Shown here: positions 43,804 through 58,120 of the stretch, one piece after another
How positions within the stretch are numbered: position 1 is the stretch's first letter
Layout: the number at the start of each line of letters is the position of its first letter
DNA from: Crambe crambe
Lineage: Eukaryota > Porifera > Demospongiae > Poecilosclerida > Crambeidae
Assembly: GCA_963924555.1 (NCBI GenBank)
Contig: OZ004593.1
Span: 2,104,480-2,168,479 of the forward strand
Direction of reading: 5' to 3'
DNA length: 64,000 nt
Position numbers and translations under genes: made by a program
Notes under the pieces: model-generated
Database searches by the model: none
What the model saw: only the letters and a program-made list of their open reading frames with translations
Told to the model about the DNA's origin: nothing

Positions 43804-45996
43804 ATGGCCAGTATATATTATCTTCTACTGTTTATTGTCGTAGCTTCGTGCCAAGATGCTACACCATCTCCATCTCCTCCTACTCAGGCTACTGCTGCCT
43901 TCCGTTTGGGTGATGTACGAAATTGTGGAATTAGATCATCCCCGGCCCCGCATCATCAAATGGAAGTTCTTCCCGGCATTGGATTCGATAGCCTCCGAGA
44001 TCTCGACATGGGACAAGTCCACGCTCACAACTTCTCTACCTGCAGCATTTCAAGGGATGGAAAATACCTTTTGCCTGATAACATTTTTATGATCCCAGTA
44101 CGGCAGAGTGAAGTAGAAAAATTTGCAGAATATTTCGACCACTGGGATAGCTACATCTCCATAACTTCAAAGTCCATGAATGTGCATAATGGCTTCACAT
44201 TTTCAGATATTGCTGCTAAATTCTCAGCTGACTATTCCAGTATGAAGTCGCATATGTACAACTCTCATTCCCAGTCAAAGTCTACCCGTGTTCAAATCAG
44301 GCACAAACTGTATACCATTAAGATCCAACCAGGGGCTGCACTTCACCCCATTTTCAAGTCTCGCATATTTGATATTGCAGCAAGCATTCATAACAATAAC
44401 ACTGAGAATGCTCGCTATTTGGCTGAATTAATCGTTAGGGACTATGGAACACATTATGTATCATCCATGGATGCAGGTGCTGTGATAGCACAAGTTGACT
44501 TCATCCAATCAAGTGATCGCTTACAAGCCACAGTATCTTCAAGTTCCAGTTTCTTTAAACTTCTAGGAATTAACATTGATCCGCATAATTCATCTTCCAA
44601 CAATACTAAAACATTTGCTAATAATCAAACCTACTCTAAAGTTATTACTGCTGGTGGCCCACCCTTTTCCCTAGGTATGACCCTCGCTGAGTGGGAACGT
44701 GGAGTACCAGACCACTTGGTAGCCATCGATAGATCAGGAAATCCTCTCCACTTTGTCATCAATCCCACAACTCTACCTTCAATACCAAAGGGCATGGTTC
44801 GATCCATTTCTGATTATGTTTACAAGGCTATTGATAGATACTACAGGGTCAATACTCATCATGGTTGTACTGATCCATCATCTAAAAACTTCAACTTTCA
44901 GGCTAATATCAACGATCATACATGCTCATCTCCAGATGCACATTTTGCATTTGGTGGAATCTACCAAACGTGCACAGTTGATGTGCTGTACCATAAGAGA
45001 GATCTCTGCAATTCTGAACCTCTAACTACGACCAACCCGCTCACTGGTGGACTATCTTGCCCCGAGCATTATATACCAGTCCTCCTCAGCTCTGGTTCAG
45101 TCCAGCGTGATTATGATCCGAATAGGCGTGTCTGTAAACACTGTCATTTATTTGGTTTGGGTCGTTGCTGCAGAAACCTGGGTCCAGCTTACCAAAGTGT
45201 TGCCCACTACCAGGCTTACTGGTGTGCTCCGACGCCTAGAGTAAAAATAACCCAACATCAGCATTACCTCTTTGGTGGCTTATACACTTCCAGGACTATT
45301 AATCCTATCACAAAGTCTAAGAGTTGCCCTCGGTCCTTCATCCCACTCCAATTGTGTGAAGACATCAATATATGTGTGAGTGACGACTATGAGCAAGGTT
45401 ATGCTTACTCTGTCGATTTTGGTGGCTTTGAAAGTTGTTCTGTGGGCAATCCCATTGCAACAAATGACTCAGATCGAGATAACTGGCCCCACAATTGTCC
45501 AAATGGATTTTCTCAACATTTAGCAGCTGTTGAGGATGGATGTGGGATTAACTATTGCGTACGTGCTGGAACATTATTCAGATCTACAAATTCCATCTTT
45601 CAGCCAAAGTTGCCTCCTTTCCGTAAATCCCCCGAGATCAAGTACAATAGTGATAACACACAAATTGTGCCAAGTGTGCATGGAAAGGTCTGGGCGAAGA
45701 GAGATGATGGACAATGGAGCGAGTATGATTCCAGCCCCGAGGAACTTAGTTCTCAAGATGCGACTTCATCCAACAACCCTGACGGTGGTGTTGCTGCAGG
45801 TGTTTCTATTGGTTCCATTGCGGCCATTATCATCCTCGGGGTGATAATTGTACTGGTGATAATCGGTGCTGTAAAGAAGTACAAGAAAAGGAAACGCAGT
45901 GATTATATTACCATTAATGATCTTGCCAATGATCAGGGATTGAATCCTGCAAATGATCCTCCTTCTGATTCTCCCACTTCGCCTGAATCTGTCTAG
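43804..45996 (+). CDS. MPEG1: Macrophage-expressed gene 1 protein (perforin-2), copy 2
   Basis: An intact single exon encodes 730 residues. A signal peptide (1 to about 17, ending ASC) is followed by the MACPF pore-forming domain (about 55-350) with LIVRDYGTHYVSSMDAG at 209-225. The Cys-rich perforin-2 region follows (HHGCTDPSSKNFNFQAN, FGGIYQTC, YLFGGLYTSRTINP; about 350-600), then a C-terminal stalk, one membrane segment (about 663-690), a basic stop-transfer run (KKYKKRKR) and a 35-residue cytosolic tail. Length and order match vertebrate MPEG1, also a single coding exon. The family is a type I membrane protein of endosomes and phagosomes that forms pores against engulfed bacteria; a sponge MPEG1 has been described. 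Upstream lies CCAATAAATAG at about 43745. It differs from copy 3 throughout, so it is an older paralogue. Confidence 0.97.
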   Translation: MASIYYLLLFIVVASCQDATPSPSPPTQATAAFRLGDVRNCGIRSSPAPHHQMEVLPGIGFDSLRDLDMGQVHAHNFSTCSISRDGKYLLPDNIFMIPVRQSEVEKFAEYFDHWDSYISITSKSMNVHNGFTFSDIAAKFSADYSSMKSHMYNSHSQSKSTRVQIRHKLYTIKIQPGAALHPIFKSRIFDIAASIHNNNTENARYLAELIVRDYGTHYVSSMDAGAVIAQVDFIQSSDRLQATVSSSSSFFKLLGINIDPHNSSSNNTKTFANNQTYSKVITAGGPPFSLGMTLAEWERGVPDHLVAIDRSGNPLHFVINPTTLPSIPKGMVRSISDYVYKAIDRYYRVNTHHGCTDPSSKNFNFQANINDHTCSSPDAHFAFGGIYQTCTVDVLYHKRDLCNSEPLTTTNPLTGGLSCPEHYIPVLLSSGSVQRDYDPNRRVCKHCHLFGLGRCCRNLGPAYQSVAHYQAYWCAPTPRVKITQHQHYLFGGLYTSRTINPITKSKSCPRSFIPLQLCEDINICVSDDYEQGYAYSVDFGGFESCSVGNPIATNDSDRDNWPHNCPNGFSQHLAAVEDGCGINYCVRAGTLFRSTNSIFQPKLPPFRKSPEIKYNSDNTQIVPSVHGKVWAKRDDGQWSEYDSSPEELSSQDATSSNNPDGGVAAGVSIGSIAAIIILGVIIVLVIIGAVKKYKKRKRSDYITINDLANDQGLNPANDPPSDSPTSPESV

Positions 45997-46351
45997 CCAA
46001 TTATAAAAGCTGTGAAGTTAACTATTAGCAGTTGATTTTGTTATTAATTTCCCCACTGAATTAGCTATCGTGTGATTAGCTATCTAGCTAAAAAGACTTT
46101 TATCGCTACTTTATTATTACATATTATGCTGAAAATTAATAATTTTGAAAACAAATTATTTGTTGCATGCCATGTCAGCAAACTTTTATTTTTTGGCACA
46201 ATTAAGAACTATAGCCCAATAACTCTGTTTTGAATTTTTGCTCCATAAGACCCCTTTTCTCAAGTACTATCACATATAAGATCCTTGAGAAATTTAGCTA
46301 ACATATTATTTGACCACAGTGGTATAGATGGCTGGGTTTTAATGAAGGTTT

Positions 46352-46374
46352 GGGGGGGGGGGGGGGGGGGGGGG
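46352..46374 (+). repeat. Poly-G tract, 23 bases
   Basis: This is an uninterrupted G run about 350 bases after MPEG1 copy 2. Confidence 0.9.
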
Positions 46375-46406
46375 AGCCTCCTGAGCAATGTAGGAAATAT
46401 AATGCT

Positions 46407-46480
46407 TAAAAAAATTCAATAGAATTAGTTCTCATAAAATTAGCTTATGAACAATTATAATTCTATTGAATTTTTTTTTA
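46407..46480. mobile_element. 74-bp palindromic element
   Basis: The arms AAAAAAATTCAATAGAATTA and TAATTCTATTGAATTTTTTT mirror each other around a short spacer that also pairs (CTCATAA/TTATGA). Confidence 0.65.
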
Positions 46481-47656
46481 TCATGTTAGCTGAGAAAAAT
46501 AAACAGAACATAATGCTTATAATATAGCTATATAAAGGTCCCAGAGAGCTTGCTTCATAAGTAATTTTCATTATATTATTGCATGGAATCTAGCTATAGG
46601 TGTGCTGCCAGCTTTCCAAGGGTAGAACCATAGAAGTGTGGGGGTGTAGCGAAGTCCGAATAATGTGTGGGTAGCTGTGCTCAGTCGAGTGTACAAACTT
46701 TCTGATATTGATAACACATCTTTAATTTGCCATGGGTGGATGAAAAAGTAATTATATAAAGTACCGGGAAGCAGTTCGGCTTTTATAAACTCACTAGTCA
46801 GTACTCAGTAGTCATGTTCGTTTTCAAAATAGGAAAACCTCAGGAATGCACCTCATGATTGCCAGCTATCACTGTTACTAAGCAACCACTAGCTACTTGT
46901 TCACATTGATCATCTAACTCTATGAAAATAAAACTAAAATACAAAGAAATTTCTACAATGAATAATTAGAGCAATGTTCAGAATGTGCATACATGCATGT
47001 GCACAAGCAAGTCAAGTGAGTCAGCTGTTGCTCCATTGCACTTCAGACCAGACTGATATACTGGGACTTAATTAGTGTGCCACATAAATTATTGAGATCT
47101 AATTCAGGGGAAACCTATGGCATAAAAAGTTTCTAGGGGTTGCAATAATTATCAGTTTATGTAGCTAGCTATAATGCTTTAATTATGTGTGGGTTGCCTC
47201 AGATATTATCTAAGCTACTCATAGGAATAATCCTCCACATCTTTAAATGGTCCACCCACTTCTGAAGAATCATCCTCCACATTCTCTGGATGTGGAGTAA
47301 CTTTGTGTGCAACTGATTCTTATCTCAACAATCTAAAACTGATCAAATTATCGTTGCATAACTCTCTTGTTATTTCCCCGCACTGACCTGAAGCACAGGA
47401 TAGCTCCACTGAAATGAAATGGTGGGAACTGTACACCATTACTACATTACCCTTGAGTATTATGGCCTAATTAATAGCATTTTACAAAAATCTAGATCCG
47501 TCAACAACAAATAGCAAACAAGTCATCTGTAGCATTTTGGGGTGCACTGGCCACGACCCTATGCCAAAATGTAACCACATTGGGCTAACCACAATTGCCA
47601 AAAGGGGTGGGCTAGGACGAACCATTAAATGAGTTAGGGAGCTAAATCATATTAAT

Positions 47657-47940
47657 TGTGGCAGGGTACAAATTGGTATATTTAGTGCTGATAGTTTGAA
47701 CACGTTGGAAGGTGTGTATGCACAGCTAGGGGTGCCATTGGCTCCAGAGAAGAGGGATGGTCCATCCTCAGTGCTGATTTTCCTTGGTATAATCATCAAT
47801 ACAGTAAAGGGTGAGCTGAGACTTCCAGCAGACAAGCTGAGAAGGCTGTCGGGGGCAGTGGAGGAATGGCTAGGAAAGAAGTGGTGTACAAGGAGAGAGC
47901 TGGAGTCACTGATTGGCACACTGCAGCATAATAATTGCTG
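47657..47940 (+). mobile_element. Retroelement reverse transcriptase fossil, DIRS-like
   Basis: A short piece of reverse transcriptase with LGVPLAPEKRDGPSSVLIFL and a WCTRRELESLIGTLQH segment, typical of DIRS/Ngaro-type elements. It is a fragment only; no recombinase, RNase H or terminal repeats are seen, and it is probably old. Confidence 0.7.
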
Positions 47941-48479
47941 CCTATCAAGTAATGCTTTATATTACTTAATATTTATTATTACCTTTATCCCTGGTTATCT
48001 GGATCACCTATCTTTCCCTATAAGATTTTTGTTTGGGGGTATATTGGGGCGGCTAAAGGAATTTGTTTAATCAATAAAATTACATAAGTAGTTACTTATT
48101 CATTCTAAATTGGTATATTATAATGGCTAAAGGAGTTGCACCTGGAGTTGTTGGATGCTCTTTCCAGCTGTATCTACATAGGTTTTTTTTTTTTTTTTAA
48201 TCTCATGGAGCCCGACCCTTCAGGTCTTGTGCTGGTAGCATGTTTCTGTGAATGTTGTTGTGATTCAATTGGAAGAGCTCAGCACATACGTATATAGGTG
48301 TATGCAAGAGGAAGTCACATGATTACAATGTCTACATGTTACTGTACTAGTCCCTCTTCCAGTGAAAGACCATCTCTTTTGAGAGACCACAATTTGCATT
48401 CAGGTGAGCATAAGGGTAATATCAAAAATTAATGTAAAGAATATCACACTTTATAGCCTACTTATATTGCACTGCTACT

Positions 48480-48690
48480 TGGTTGTAATTCTAGTACAGT
48501 TGATTTAGTAAAACTTGCAACAGAGTTCTAGCTTTTGTAGCCAGAATCTGGCTACATCAATGAAATGTGATAACAATACTGTTCCAAGTCTTATTGTACA
48601 GGCTCAACCACAGGGTGATATTGATACAACCCAGGAAGTTGGTGATAGTTGTTTCATGATAACATAACAATGCCCAAATAAGGCTATAAA
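48480..48690 (+). repeat. Dispersed repeat shared with 7.0 kb
   Basis: This copy matches 6955-7075 with an internal insertion; the shared blocks are listed there. Confidence 0.6.
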
Positions 48691-48777
48691 TGGGTTATAC
48701 CAGGCTGCATTGCTCTTGCCCTCAGGCTCTACCATACAGCCTTCGTGGTTGTGAAATAACCTACTTAGCACAGGCAC

Positions 48778-49215
48778 AACCACTTCCTCAAACTTATGAG
48801 TACCATGTCTGATCATTTGTGTGAAGTCAATGATAAGCTAGTCAGACAATCAGAAGAACTGGGATGAATGCCAAGGTAGCTAATGAGTTCGTCTAATCGT
48901 CAAAGGCTTTATTCATAATAGGACAAACATCATTGCATGCTAACTTAGAAATTCAAAACCACATTCAGTTATAGAATTCCATCCACAAGAAAGCTGACAT
49001 GCAGTACTTATATTTTGTGCACTGAAAAAAAAAAAACCATTTCATTGCCTATAGGCCTGGGTACTGGTCATTTATAGGGAATAACAAGGAGGGGTCTTCT
49101 TGGGTACTCTCCCTAATTGCAATAGGTCTATACAGCTAGCTAGATCTAGTAGCTAGCTATATGGACTACGTACAACTCAGTTTATAATGTTGAGTTTTGT
49201 GTTGACAAGTCATGT
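48778..49215 (+). pseudogene. PPP1R21 3'-end duplicate (exon 27-like)
   Basis: The stretch from ACCACTTCCTCAAACT through CATGTCTGATCATTTGTGTG and GTCAGACAATCAGAAGAACT to ATGCCAAGGTAG matches PPP1R21 exon 27 (37287-37415), with small deletions that break the frame. GTTGAGTTTTGTGTTGA near 49190 matches sequence just after the gene (about 37842). It is a decayed segmental copy; because intron sequence seems to be included it is not a processed retrocopy. Confidence 0.8.
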
Positions 49216-50025
49216 GATGTAATAAGTCATGTGATAAGTCATGTGATAAATCATGTGATGTAATAATTACGTTGTGTACATGTACAGTGGAACCACTGAA
49301 TAACGGACAAGTTGGGACCACTGATCCAAAAGAACTTTCCCAGGTACACTGCACCACCTGATAATCTCATGATCACACTTTATAGTGACACTAAGCCAAG
49401 CAGAAGTAGCCATCTAAAAAATGAGCAGTTGCAAACTTGCCACCTGATCTGTTCTAATTAACAGTAATTTCAAAAAAAAATTTTTTTCACCTGATCTGTT
49501 CTAATTAACAGTGATTTCAATTTTCTTAAGGCAGCTTATAAGTAACCTAGCACATAAAGCAGAAAATTAGTGTTCTGTGTGCTTTTTTACTGCTGCAGTG
49601 GTTCCTGCAGCTATCACTCAATTAATGCAGTACTCACAAATACTGAAGAATAATACTGGATGTCCCTATGGGGTAGTTTTAAAATCCATATAATTACTAT
49701 CTACAGCCCTGTTATTGTATTATTCCAACAATAAGCATAAAAGCATAAACGTTTATACACATGAAATTTAAAGTTCTTTTTCAGTTTGTCCACTGTTGCT
49801 GGAACACCATTCAAGTGAAATACTCTGCATTATCATAACCCCAAACCCTAGGAAAATAACAACACAAATGATATTAATAAGGAGTCAAGGATAAGTCGCA
49901 TGTTGCTATTCAGCCTCACTTCATGTACAACATAACAGCTAGGGTACGGTCATAAGGGGAGTAGTAGCTGGCTTACAATCCTAACACTACTCTCTCATTG
50001 GTGTAGGAAGATGATTTTGAATATT

Positions 50026-50060
50026 GGGGGGGGGGGGGGGGGGGGGGAGGGGGGGGGGGG
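50026..50060 (+). repeat. Poly-G tract with one interruption
   Basis: About 22 G, one A, then 12 G. It lies just 3' of the spermidine synthase gene. Confidence 0.9.
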
Positions 50061-50184
50061 CACTGAAGGTAACAAGCAAAACATTTCTCACTCAAAGTTG
50101 TAGGATGCATAATGTTTTGTGTACATGATGTCCCCTTTGTCCCCCTGGTTCCCACACCAATGTCTCTGTCAGCTAAAACCCTGA

Positions 50185-53201
<3,017 letters not shown>

Positions 53202-53815
53202 ATGTACAACTTAGCTAGCCACGCCTTACTTAGCGATACGCTGGATGACGTCACTTGATTGAGTATACAGTAGCCCGCGCGAGCTAGCCGGTTCTTTTAT
53301 ACCCTTTACCCATGCCCATGCAATCAGCTCAGCTATACAAGAAAAAGTGTGAGGAGGGCTGGTGCTAGCTACATGGTAATAGCATGTGGAATATTTCTCC
53401 CTTGAATATGTAAAGGGTAAAGCATCGTCTCATGATCAATAAAGTACACACTCACTAGATTACAAGCTATGGTTATCCAGACACCTTTGTCCAAACTTTT
53501 TTTTTCCAGCTGCCTAATAATGAGGTATAGAAGTAGTTACACTTTTGATAGAACATGGTAGTTGTGTTCACTAAAAACTTGGCCGCTTTTTTCGCAGTAC
53601 AGCGAGCATAAAAATAACATGGCAATGAATGATTATTTCAACACTGTTGATTGTTTAACTTTCCATATAGAAAGTGTTCTTGATAATAAAGTAGTGCACG
53701 CAATAATAATAATAACTGGGGGAAAGTAATAACAGAGGAAAGACAACTGTTAGGTAAATCAATCAAAAATCTCAGGGGAATTAGGTCAACTCTTCAAGTT
53801 TTTAGCTATAGCTAA
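53202..53815. other. Spacer between SRM and MPEG1 copy 3
   Basis: It holds the upstream flank of the SRM gene (53202 to about 53330, moderately GC-rich) and the 3' flank of the MPEG1 copy. Nothing else is recognised. Confidence 0.5.
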
Positions 53816-56008
53816 TTAAACGGATTCAGCTGAAGTGGGTGAATCAGAAGGAGGATCACTCGCAGGATTCAATCCCTGATCATTGCCAGAATCATCAATG
53901 GACATGTAACCAGGTACACTGCGTTTCTTTCGCTTGTAGTACTTCACAGCACCAAATATCACCAGTACAATAATCACACCGAGAATGATAGTGCCTGCAA
54001 TGGAAGCAATGGACACACCTGCAATAGCACCACGACTGTTGGGTGAAGTCGCATCTTGAGAACTAAGTTCCTCTGGGCTGGAATCACGCTCCCTCCATTG
54101 CCCGTCATCCTCCTTCACCCAGACCTTTCCATTCACACCTGACACAACTGGTTTGCTGCCACTTTTATACTTGTATTTGGGGGATTTATGGAAAGGAGGT
54201 AACTTTGCTGAAAGGATGGAATTTGTAGATCTGAATAATGTTCCAGCACGTACGCAATAATTGATCTCACATCCATCTTCAACAGCTGCTAAATGTTGAG
54301 AAAATCCATATGGACAAATATGAGGCCAGTTATCTTGATTTGAATCATTTGCTGCCGTGGGATTGCCAACTGAACAACTTTCAAAGCCACCAAAATCAAC
54401 GGAATAAGCGTATCCTTGCTCAAAATCGTCACTGATACAAATTGTGATGTCTTCGCACATGTGGAGTGGATTGAAGTACTGAGGGCAAGTCTTAGCCTCT
54501 GTGATAGGATTAATAGTGCTGGAAGTGTACAAGCCACCGAAGAGGTAACGCTTATTGTGGCTTGTCTGTACTCCAGGGGTTGCAGTACACCAGTAAGTCT
54601 TGTAATGGGCAACACTCATGTATGCTGGAGTATTCTTGTGGCAATGATGCCAATGATGCCAACCGCACTTGTAAGTGACTTGCCTATTCGGATCATAATC
54701 ACGCTTGACTGAACCAGAGTTGAGGAGGACTGGTATGTAATTTTCAGGGCAGGTTTGTCCACCAGTGAGCAGGTTGGTCTTAGTGAGATGTTCTGGTCCA
54801 GAATTACAGAGATCTCTCTTATGGAACTGTGGATCAACTGTGCACTTTTGGTAGATCCCACCAAAAGAAAAGTGTGTATCTGGAGGTGAGCATGTATGAT
54901 CATTAAGATTAGCCTGAAAGTTGAAATTTTTAGATGATGGATCAGTACAACCGTGATGCGTATTGACCATGTAGTATCTTTCAATAGCCTTATAAACATA
55001 CTCAGAAATGGATTGAACCATGCCCTCAGGTAGTGAAGGCAAAGTTGTGGGATTTATGACAAAGTGAAGAGGATCTCCTGATCGATCGATAGCTACCAAG
55101 TGGTCTGGTACTCCACGTTCCCATTCAGCGAGGGTCATACCTGGGGAAAAGGGCGGGCCACCAGCTGTAATAACTTCAGAGTAGGTTTGATTACTAAAGA
55201 AACCTTTAGTATCAGTGTTTGATGAATTATGCTGAAAACTTGTACCAACACTTAGAAGTCCGAAGAAACTGGCACTTGCAGCTGCTGTTATTTGTGAAGA
55301 GTAACTGGACATTTGTTCACTCCGACTTGATTGGATGAAATCAACTTTTGATAATAAAGCACCTGCATCCATGGATGATACATAATGTGTTCCATAGTCC
55401 CGAATGATTACTTCAGCCAAATAGCGAGCATATTCGGTATTATTATTCTGAATGTTTGCTGCAATATCGAATAAGCGGGACTTGAAATTAGGGTGAAGTT
55501 TGGCACCTGGTTGGATCTTGACGGTATAGAGTTTGTGCCTGATTTGAACACGAGTGGACTTTGACTGAGAACGACTGCTGTACATGTGCGACTTCATGCT
55601 GGAATAACCAGACGAGAATTTGGCAGCAATAGCAGAATATGTGAAGCCTACATGTGCGTTTATGGAGTTTGAAGTCATGGAGGTGTAGTTATCCCAGTGG
55701 TCAAAATACTCTGCAAACATGTCTACTTTGCTCTGCTGTACTGGAATCACAAAAATGTTGTCAGGCAAAAGGTATTTTCCATCTCTTGAAATGCTGCAGG
55801 TGGAGAAGTTATGAACGTGTACCTGCCCCATGTCGAGATCTCGGAGGCTATCGAATCCAATACCGGGAAGGACTTCCATTTGATAAGTCTGATCGGTCAT
55901 CGTTTTACAATTTCGCACATCTCCCAGAGGATAGACAGGAGTTGGCGGTGAAGCTTCTTGGCACGAAGCTACAGCGGTAAATAACAGAAGGAGATATACA
56001 CTGGCCAT
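53816..56008 (-). CDS. MPEG1: Macrophage-expressed gene 1 protein (perforin-2), copy 3
   Basis: An intact single minus-strand exon of 730 residues with the family layout: signal peptide (MASVYLLLLFTAVASC), MACPF domain with IIRDYGTHYVSSMDAGALL near 209-226, Cys-rich perforin-2 region (HHGCTDPSSKNFNFQAN, YLFGGLYTSSTINP), one membrane segment (IIVLVIFGAVKYYK) and a tail containing YMSIDDSGNDQG. Role as in copy 2: a pore-forming endosomal defence protein. Copy 1 (38372-40551) is its closest relative in the window: both share the KYYKRKKRSVPGYMS tail, and both lie 0.65-0.8 kb after PPP1R21 3' sequence, so this copy arose by inverted segmental duplication. An NRF1-like palindrome sits 30 bases upstream of the start. 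Confidence 0.97.
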   Translation of the reverse strand: MASVYLLLLFTAVASCQEASPPTPVYPLGDVRNCKTMTDQTYQMEVLPGIGFDSLRDLDMGQVHVHNFSTCSISRDGKYLLPDNIFVIPVQQSKVDMFAEYFDHWDNYTSMTSNSINAHVGFTYSAIAAKFSSGYSSMKSHMYSSRSQSKSTRVQIRHKLYTVKIQPGAKLHPNFKSRLFDIAANIQNNNTEYARYLAEVIIRDYGTHYVSSMDAGALLSKVDFIQSSRSEQMSSYSSQITAAASASFFGLLSVGTSFQHNSSNTDTKGFFSNQTYSEVITAGGPPFSPGMTLAEWERGVPDHLVAIDRSGDPLHFVINPTTLPSLPEGMVQSISEYVYKAIERYYMVNTHHGCTDPSSKNFNFQANLNDHTCSPPDTHFSFGGIYQKCTVDPQFHKRDLCNSGPEHLTKTNLLTGGQTCPENYIPVLLNSGSVKRDYDPNRQVTYKCGWHHWHHCHKNTPAYMSVAHYKTYWCTATPGVQTSHNKRYLFGGLYTSSTINPITEAKTCPQYFNPLHMCEDITICISDDFEQGYAYSVDFGGFESCSVGNPTAANDSNQDNWPHICPYGFSQHLAAVEDGCEINYCVRAGTLFRSTNSILSAKLPPFHKSPKYKYKSGSKPVVSGVNGKVWVKEDDGQWRERDSSPEELSSQDATSPNSRGAIAGVSIASIAGTIILGVIIVLVIFGAVKYYKRKKRSVPGYMSIDDSGNDQGLNPASDPPSDSPTSAESV

Positions 56009-56037
56009 TGTAGGCAGCTAGCTGCAGGTAATCAGCG

Positions 56038-56049
56038 TGCGCATGCGCA
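56038..56049. promoter_or_regulatory. NRF1-like palindrome upstream of MPEG1 copy 3
   Basis: TGCGCATGCGCA is a perfect match to the palindromic NRF1 site (YGCGCAYGCGCR). It lies 30 bases before the minus-strand start codon. The same 12-mer occurs at 59710-59721, about 105 bases before MPEG1 copy 4. Binding in this organism is inferred. Confidence 0.5.
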
Positions 56050-56699
56050 GTAGGCACTATATAAAATTGAAAATGCGTTTATCTGATGTGGTTTGGATAA
56101 CTAAAGTTAGCCATTAGCTAACAAGCATTCCCATGTGGGTTATCCTATTTATTATAGTCATGACCTCTGTACATGTAATTCATCCCCCCATGCGCCAGGC
56201 CACCCAGTGGTTATCGTCTAGTGGGCAGATTATATAGGTCATGCAAACATGTGAAAGAATAATGCTTGGAATGTATACTGGTGATGCATGTATAATTGAC
56301 TCATACCTAATATGGAGGAAAAGTTCAATTGGACTCATCATACGTAACTATATGATGATTGAGAAAAGGGGTCTTACAAGAGCTGTTAGCTACAAGGCTT
56401 GTAAAGTTTACAAGCTACTGTAGCTACATGAAATAACCAATACTGGCAATTCAGTTTTGCTCCTTTTTTTTTCTCAAGTACTATCAGGTAGATAGCTAGC
56501 TACACACCACACATTCATAACAATAACGATGACCTTCCCATGTGGTTTGTTATTGAATCTGTAGTGACTAGAGGATTGCACTTGAATAGAGACGCATTCA
56601 CCACTACTCTAAGTTATTATTCCTGTCCATTTAAACATGATATTTTGTACCAACAAGCAAATTGAAGTATTCTGCTGCTGTGCTTTCAGCATGTGGGTA

Positions 56700-56860
56700 T
56701 GTAATGACGTACATATTATCATGACTTTATCAAAACAATGATCAACAAAACTCAATTATCAAGAATAAACTAGTAAAAAAATTGTTAGTAGATTGAAAAC
56801 TCCATCATCACTACTTACCCCATCGCTTTCCCTGAGGGGAGAAAGGAATTCAGAGGCCTT
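56700..56860 (-). pseudogene. PPP1R21 3'-end duplicate, inverted (exon 28-like)
   Basis: On the minus strand, CCTTTCTCCCCTCAGGGAAA followed by GCGATGGGGTAAGTAG repeats the last splice acceptor and terminal exon of PPP1R21 (37706-37740). Similarity continues downstream (GTTGAGTTTTGTTGAT, GATAAAGT, ACGTCATTAT). It sits upstream of MPEG1 copy 3 just as PPP1R21 sits upstream of copy 1. Confidence 0.85.
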
Positions 56861-58088
56861 TCCCCCTAGCTGAAATGTTAGCTAGGGATAATAAGACTGT
56901 GGGTAGCTACCACCTATTGCTATGGCTTTTGGATCTCCCTAAAACTCAACCTTATGCCATTAGCACCTATTAGCTGATTCCTCTTAGTTCTGGTTTGGAG
57001 ATCCCTCCCATTTGTGGTAGTGTTTTCAGTGTACGAATGCTGTCAGCTTTCTTATATGGATGGAATTCAATAACTGTTATGTATTTTTAATGACCGGCTG
57101 TTACTCTGCATGTTATGTAATGATAATGCATGAGTGCAAATAAGTGAGAGTACGCCTAGATTATAGAAAAAAAATTTTTCTCGAAGGGCTAACTGTGCGT
57201 ACCATACTTATTGTATCATTATAATGTATTACTTATGTATCATTTGGCCCACCCACTACTATACCATGCCTAAATCTAGTGGGAGATCACCTCTTTTGTA
57301 CTGGAATCATGCTAATTAAGCCTCATTTGCCAGATCATCAATCGGTAAGCAGCACTAATGAAATTAATGGCATAAACCCAGGATTCCAAGAACCAGTTTG
57401 CACAACTACCAGGGGTCTCATGTACCAGTTTGATAATGATCTCAATCCCGGAAACTTTCTATGCACTTTGACCATCCCCCCTCAATTATACTAGTACTAA
57501 CTGGATGACAAGGTCAAAGTGCATAAAAAATTGGGGGAAGAGCTCTCCGGATTTTTATTTCCTGTAAACATGATGCTTCTCAGCAGCCTTGTTATCAAAT
57601 TTTTGAACCTGTGTAAATCATAATTATTGCCTTATAAAGTTATTCTGGGTTTAGCTATGGCATGTATACATCAACTTGTGTAACTATAGCAACCTCTGTA
57701 TTGCGGATGGTTATCAGAAGGTTGTTTGGAGAGTAGGTAAACAATTACGATTGTTCCATGGCTTACACAACTGCATGGATTTAGTGCATGCATATGCGCA
57801 ACAAAGGGTAAGGGGTAAATTAAAATGAAAATTCAAAATGCATTGTGCTCAAGGCTAGGCTTACTGTGCCTAGGTTATGGATACCCCAGCCCACCCAGTC
57901 TTTCAAGATACAGGGGTGACAAGAGGAACCTTGCTATAAGATGGTGGTAATTGACAGACAGATGCTGGATCGATGATGATACAACTACTAGTTGTATACA
58001 CGTGGTGGCGTGGACCAAGGTCCACATCACAGTGAGCATTGCTAACAGTTTCAGGGATATAGATGCATAGGCATATGAGGGGCATAAT

Positions 58089-58120
<32 letters not shown>

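Larger units (their letters stand above)
45997..47656. other. Non-coding stretch 3' of MPEG1 copy 2
   Basis: No gene is seen. It contains a 23-base G tract (46352-46374), a small palindromic element (46407-46480) and AT-rich sequence. Confidence 0.55.
47945..50184. other. Non-coding stretch with duplicated pieces
   Basis: No intact gene is seen. It holds the repeat shared with 6955-7075 (48480-48690), a PPP1R21 exon 27-like copy (48778-49215), a GTCATGTGAT microsatellite (about 49206-49258), a 48-bp direct duplication (49441 and 49489) and a long G tract (50026-50060). A CAGTGGAACCACTGAATAACGG sequence at about 49285 resembles the terminus of pogo/Tigger-type DNA elements, but no partner terminus was found. 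Confidence 0.6.

Noticed and set aside
49270-49320. CAGTGGAACCACTGAATAACGG as a pogo/Tigger terminus (similar at 59580)
   Set aside because: Only one terminus is seen at each place and no transposase or partner repeat, so an element cannot be bounded.
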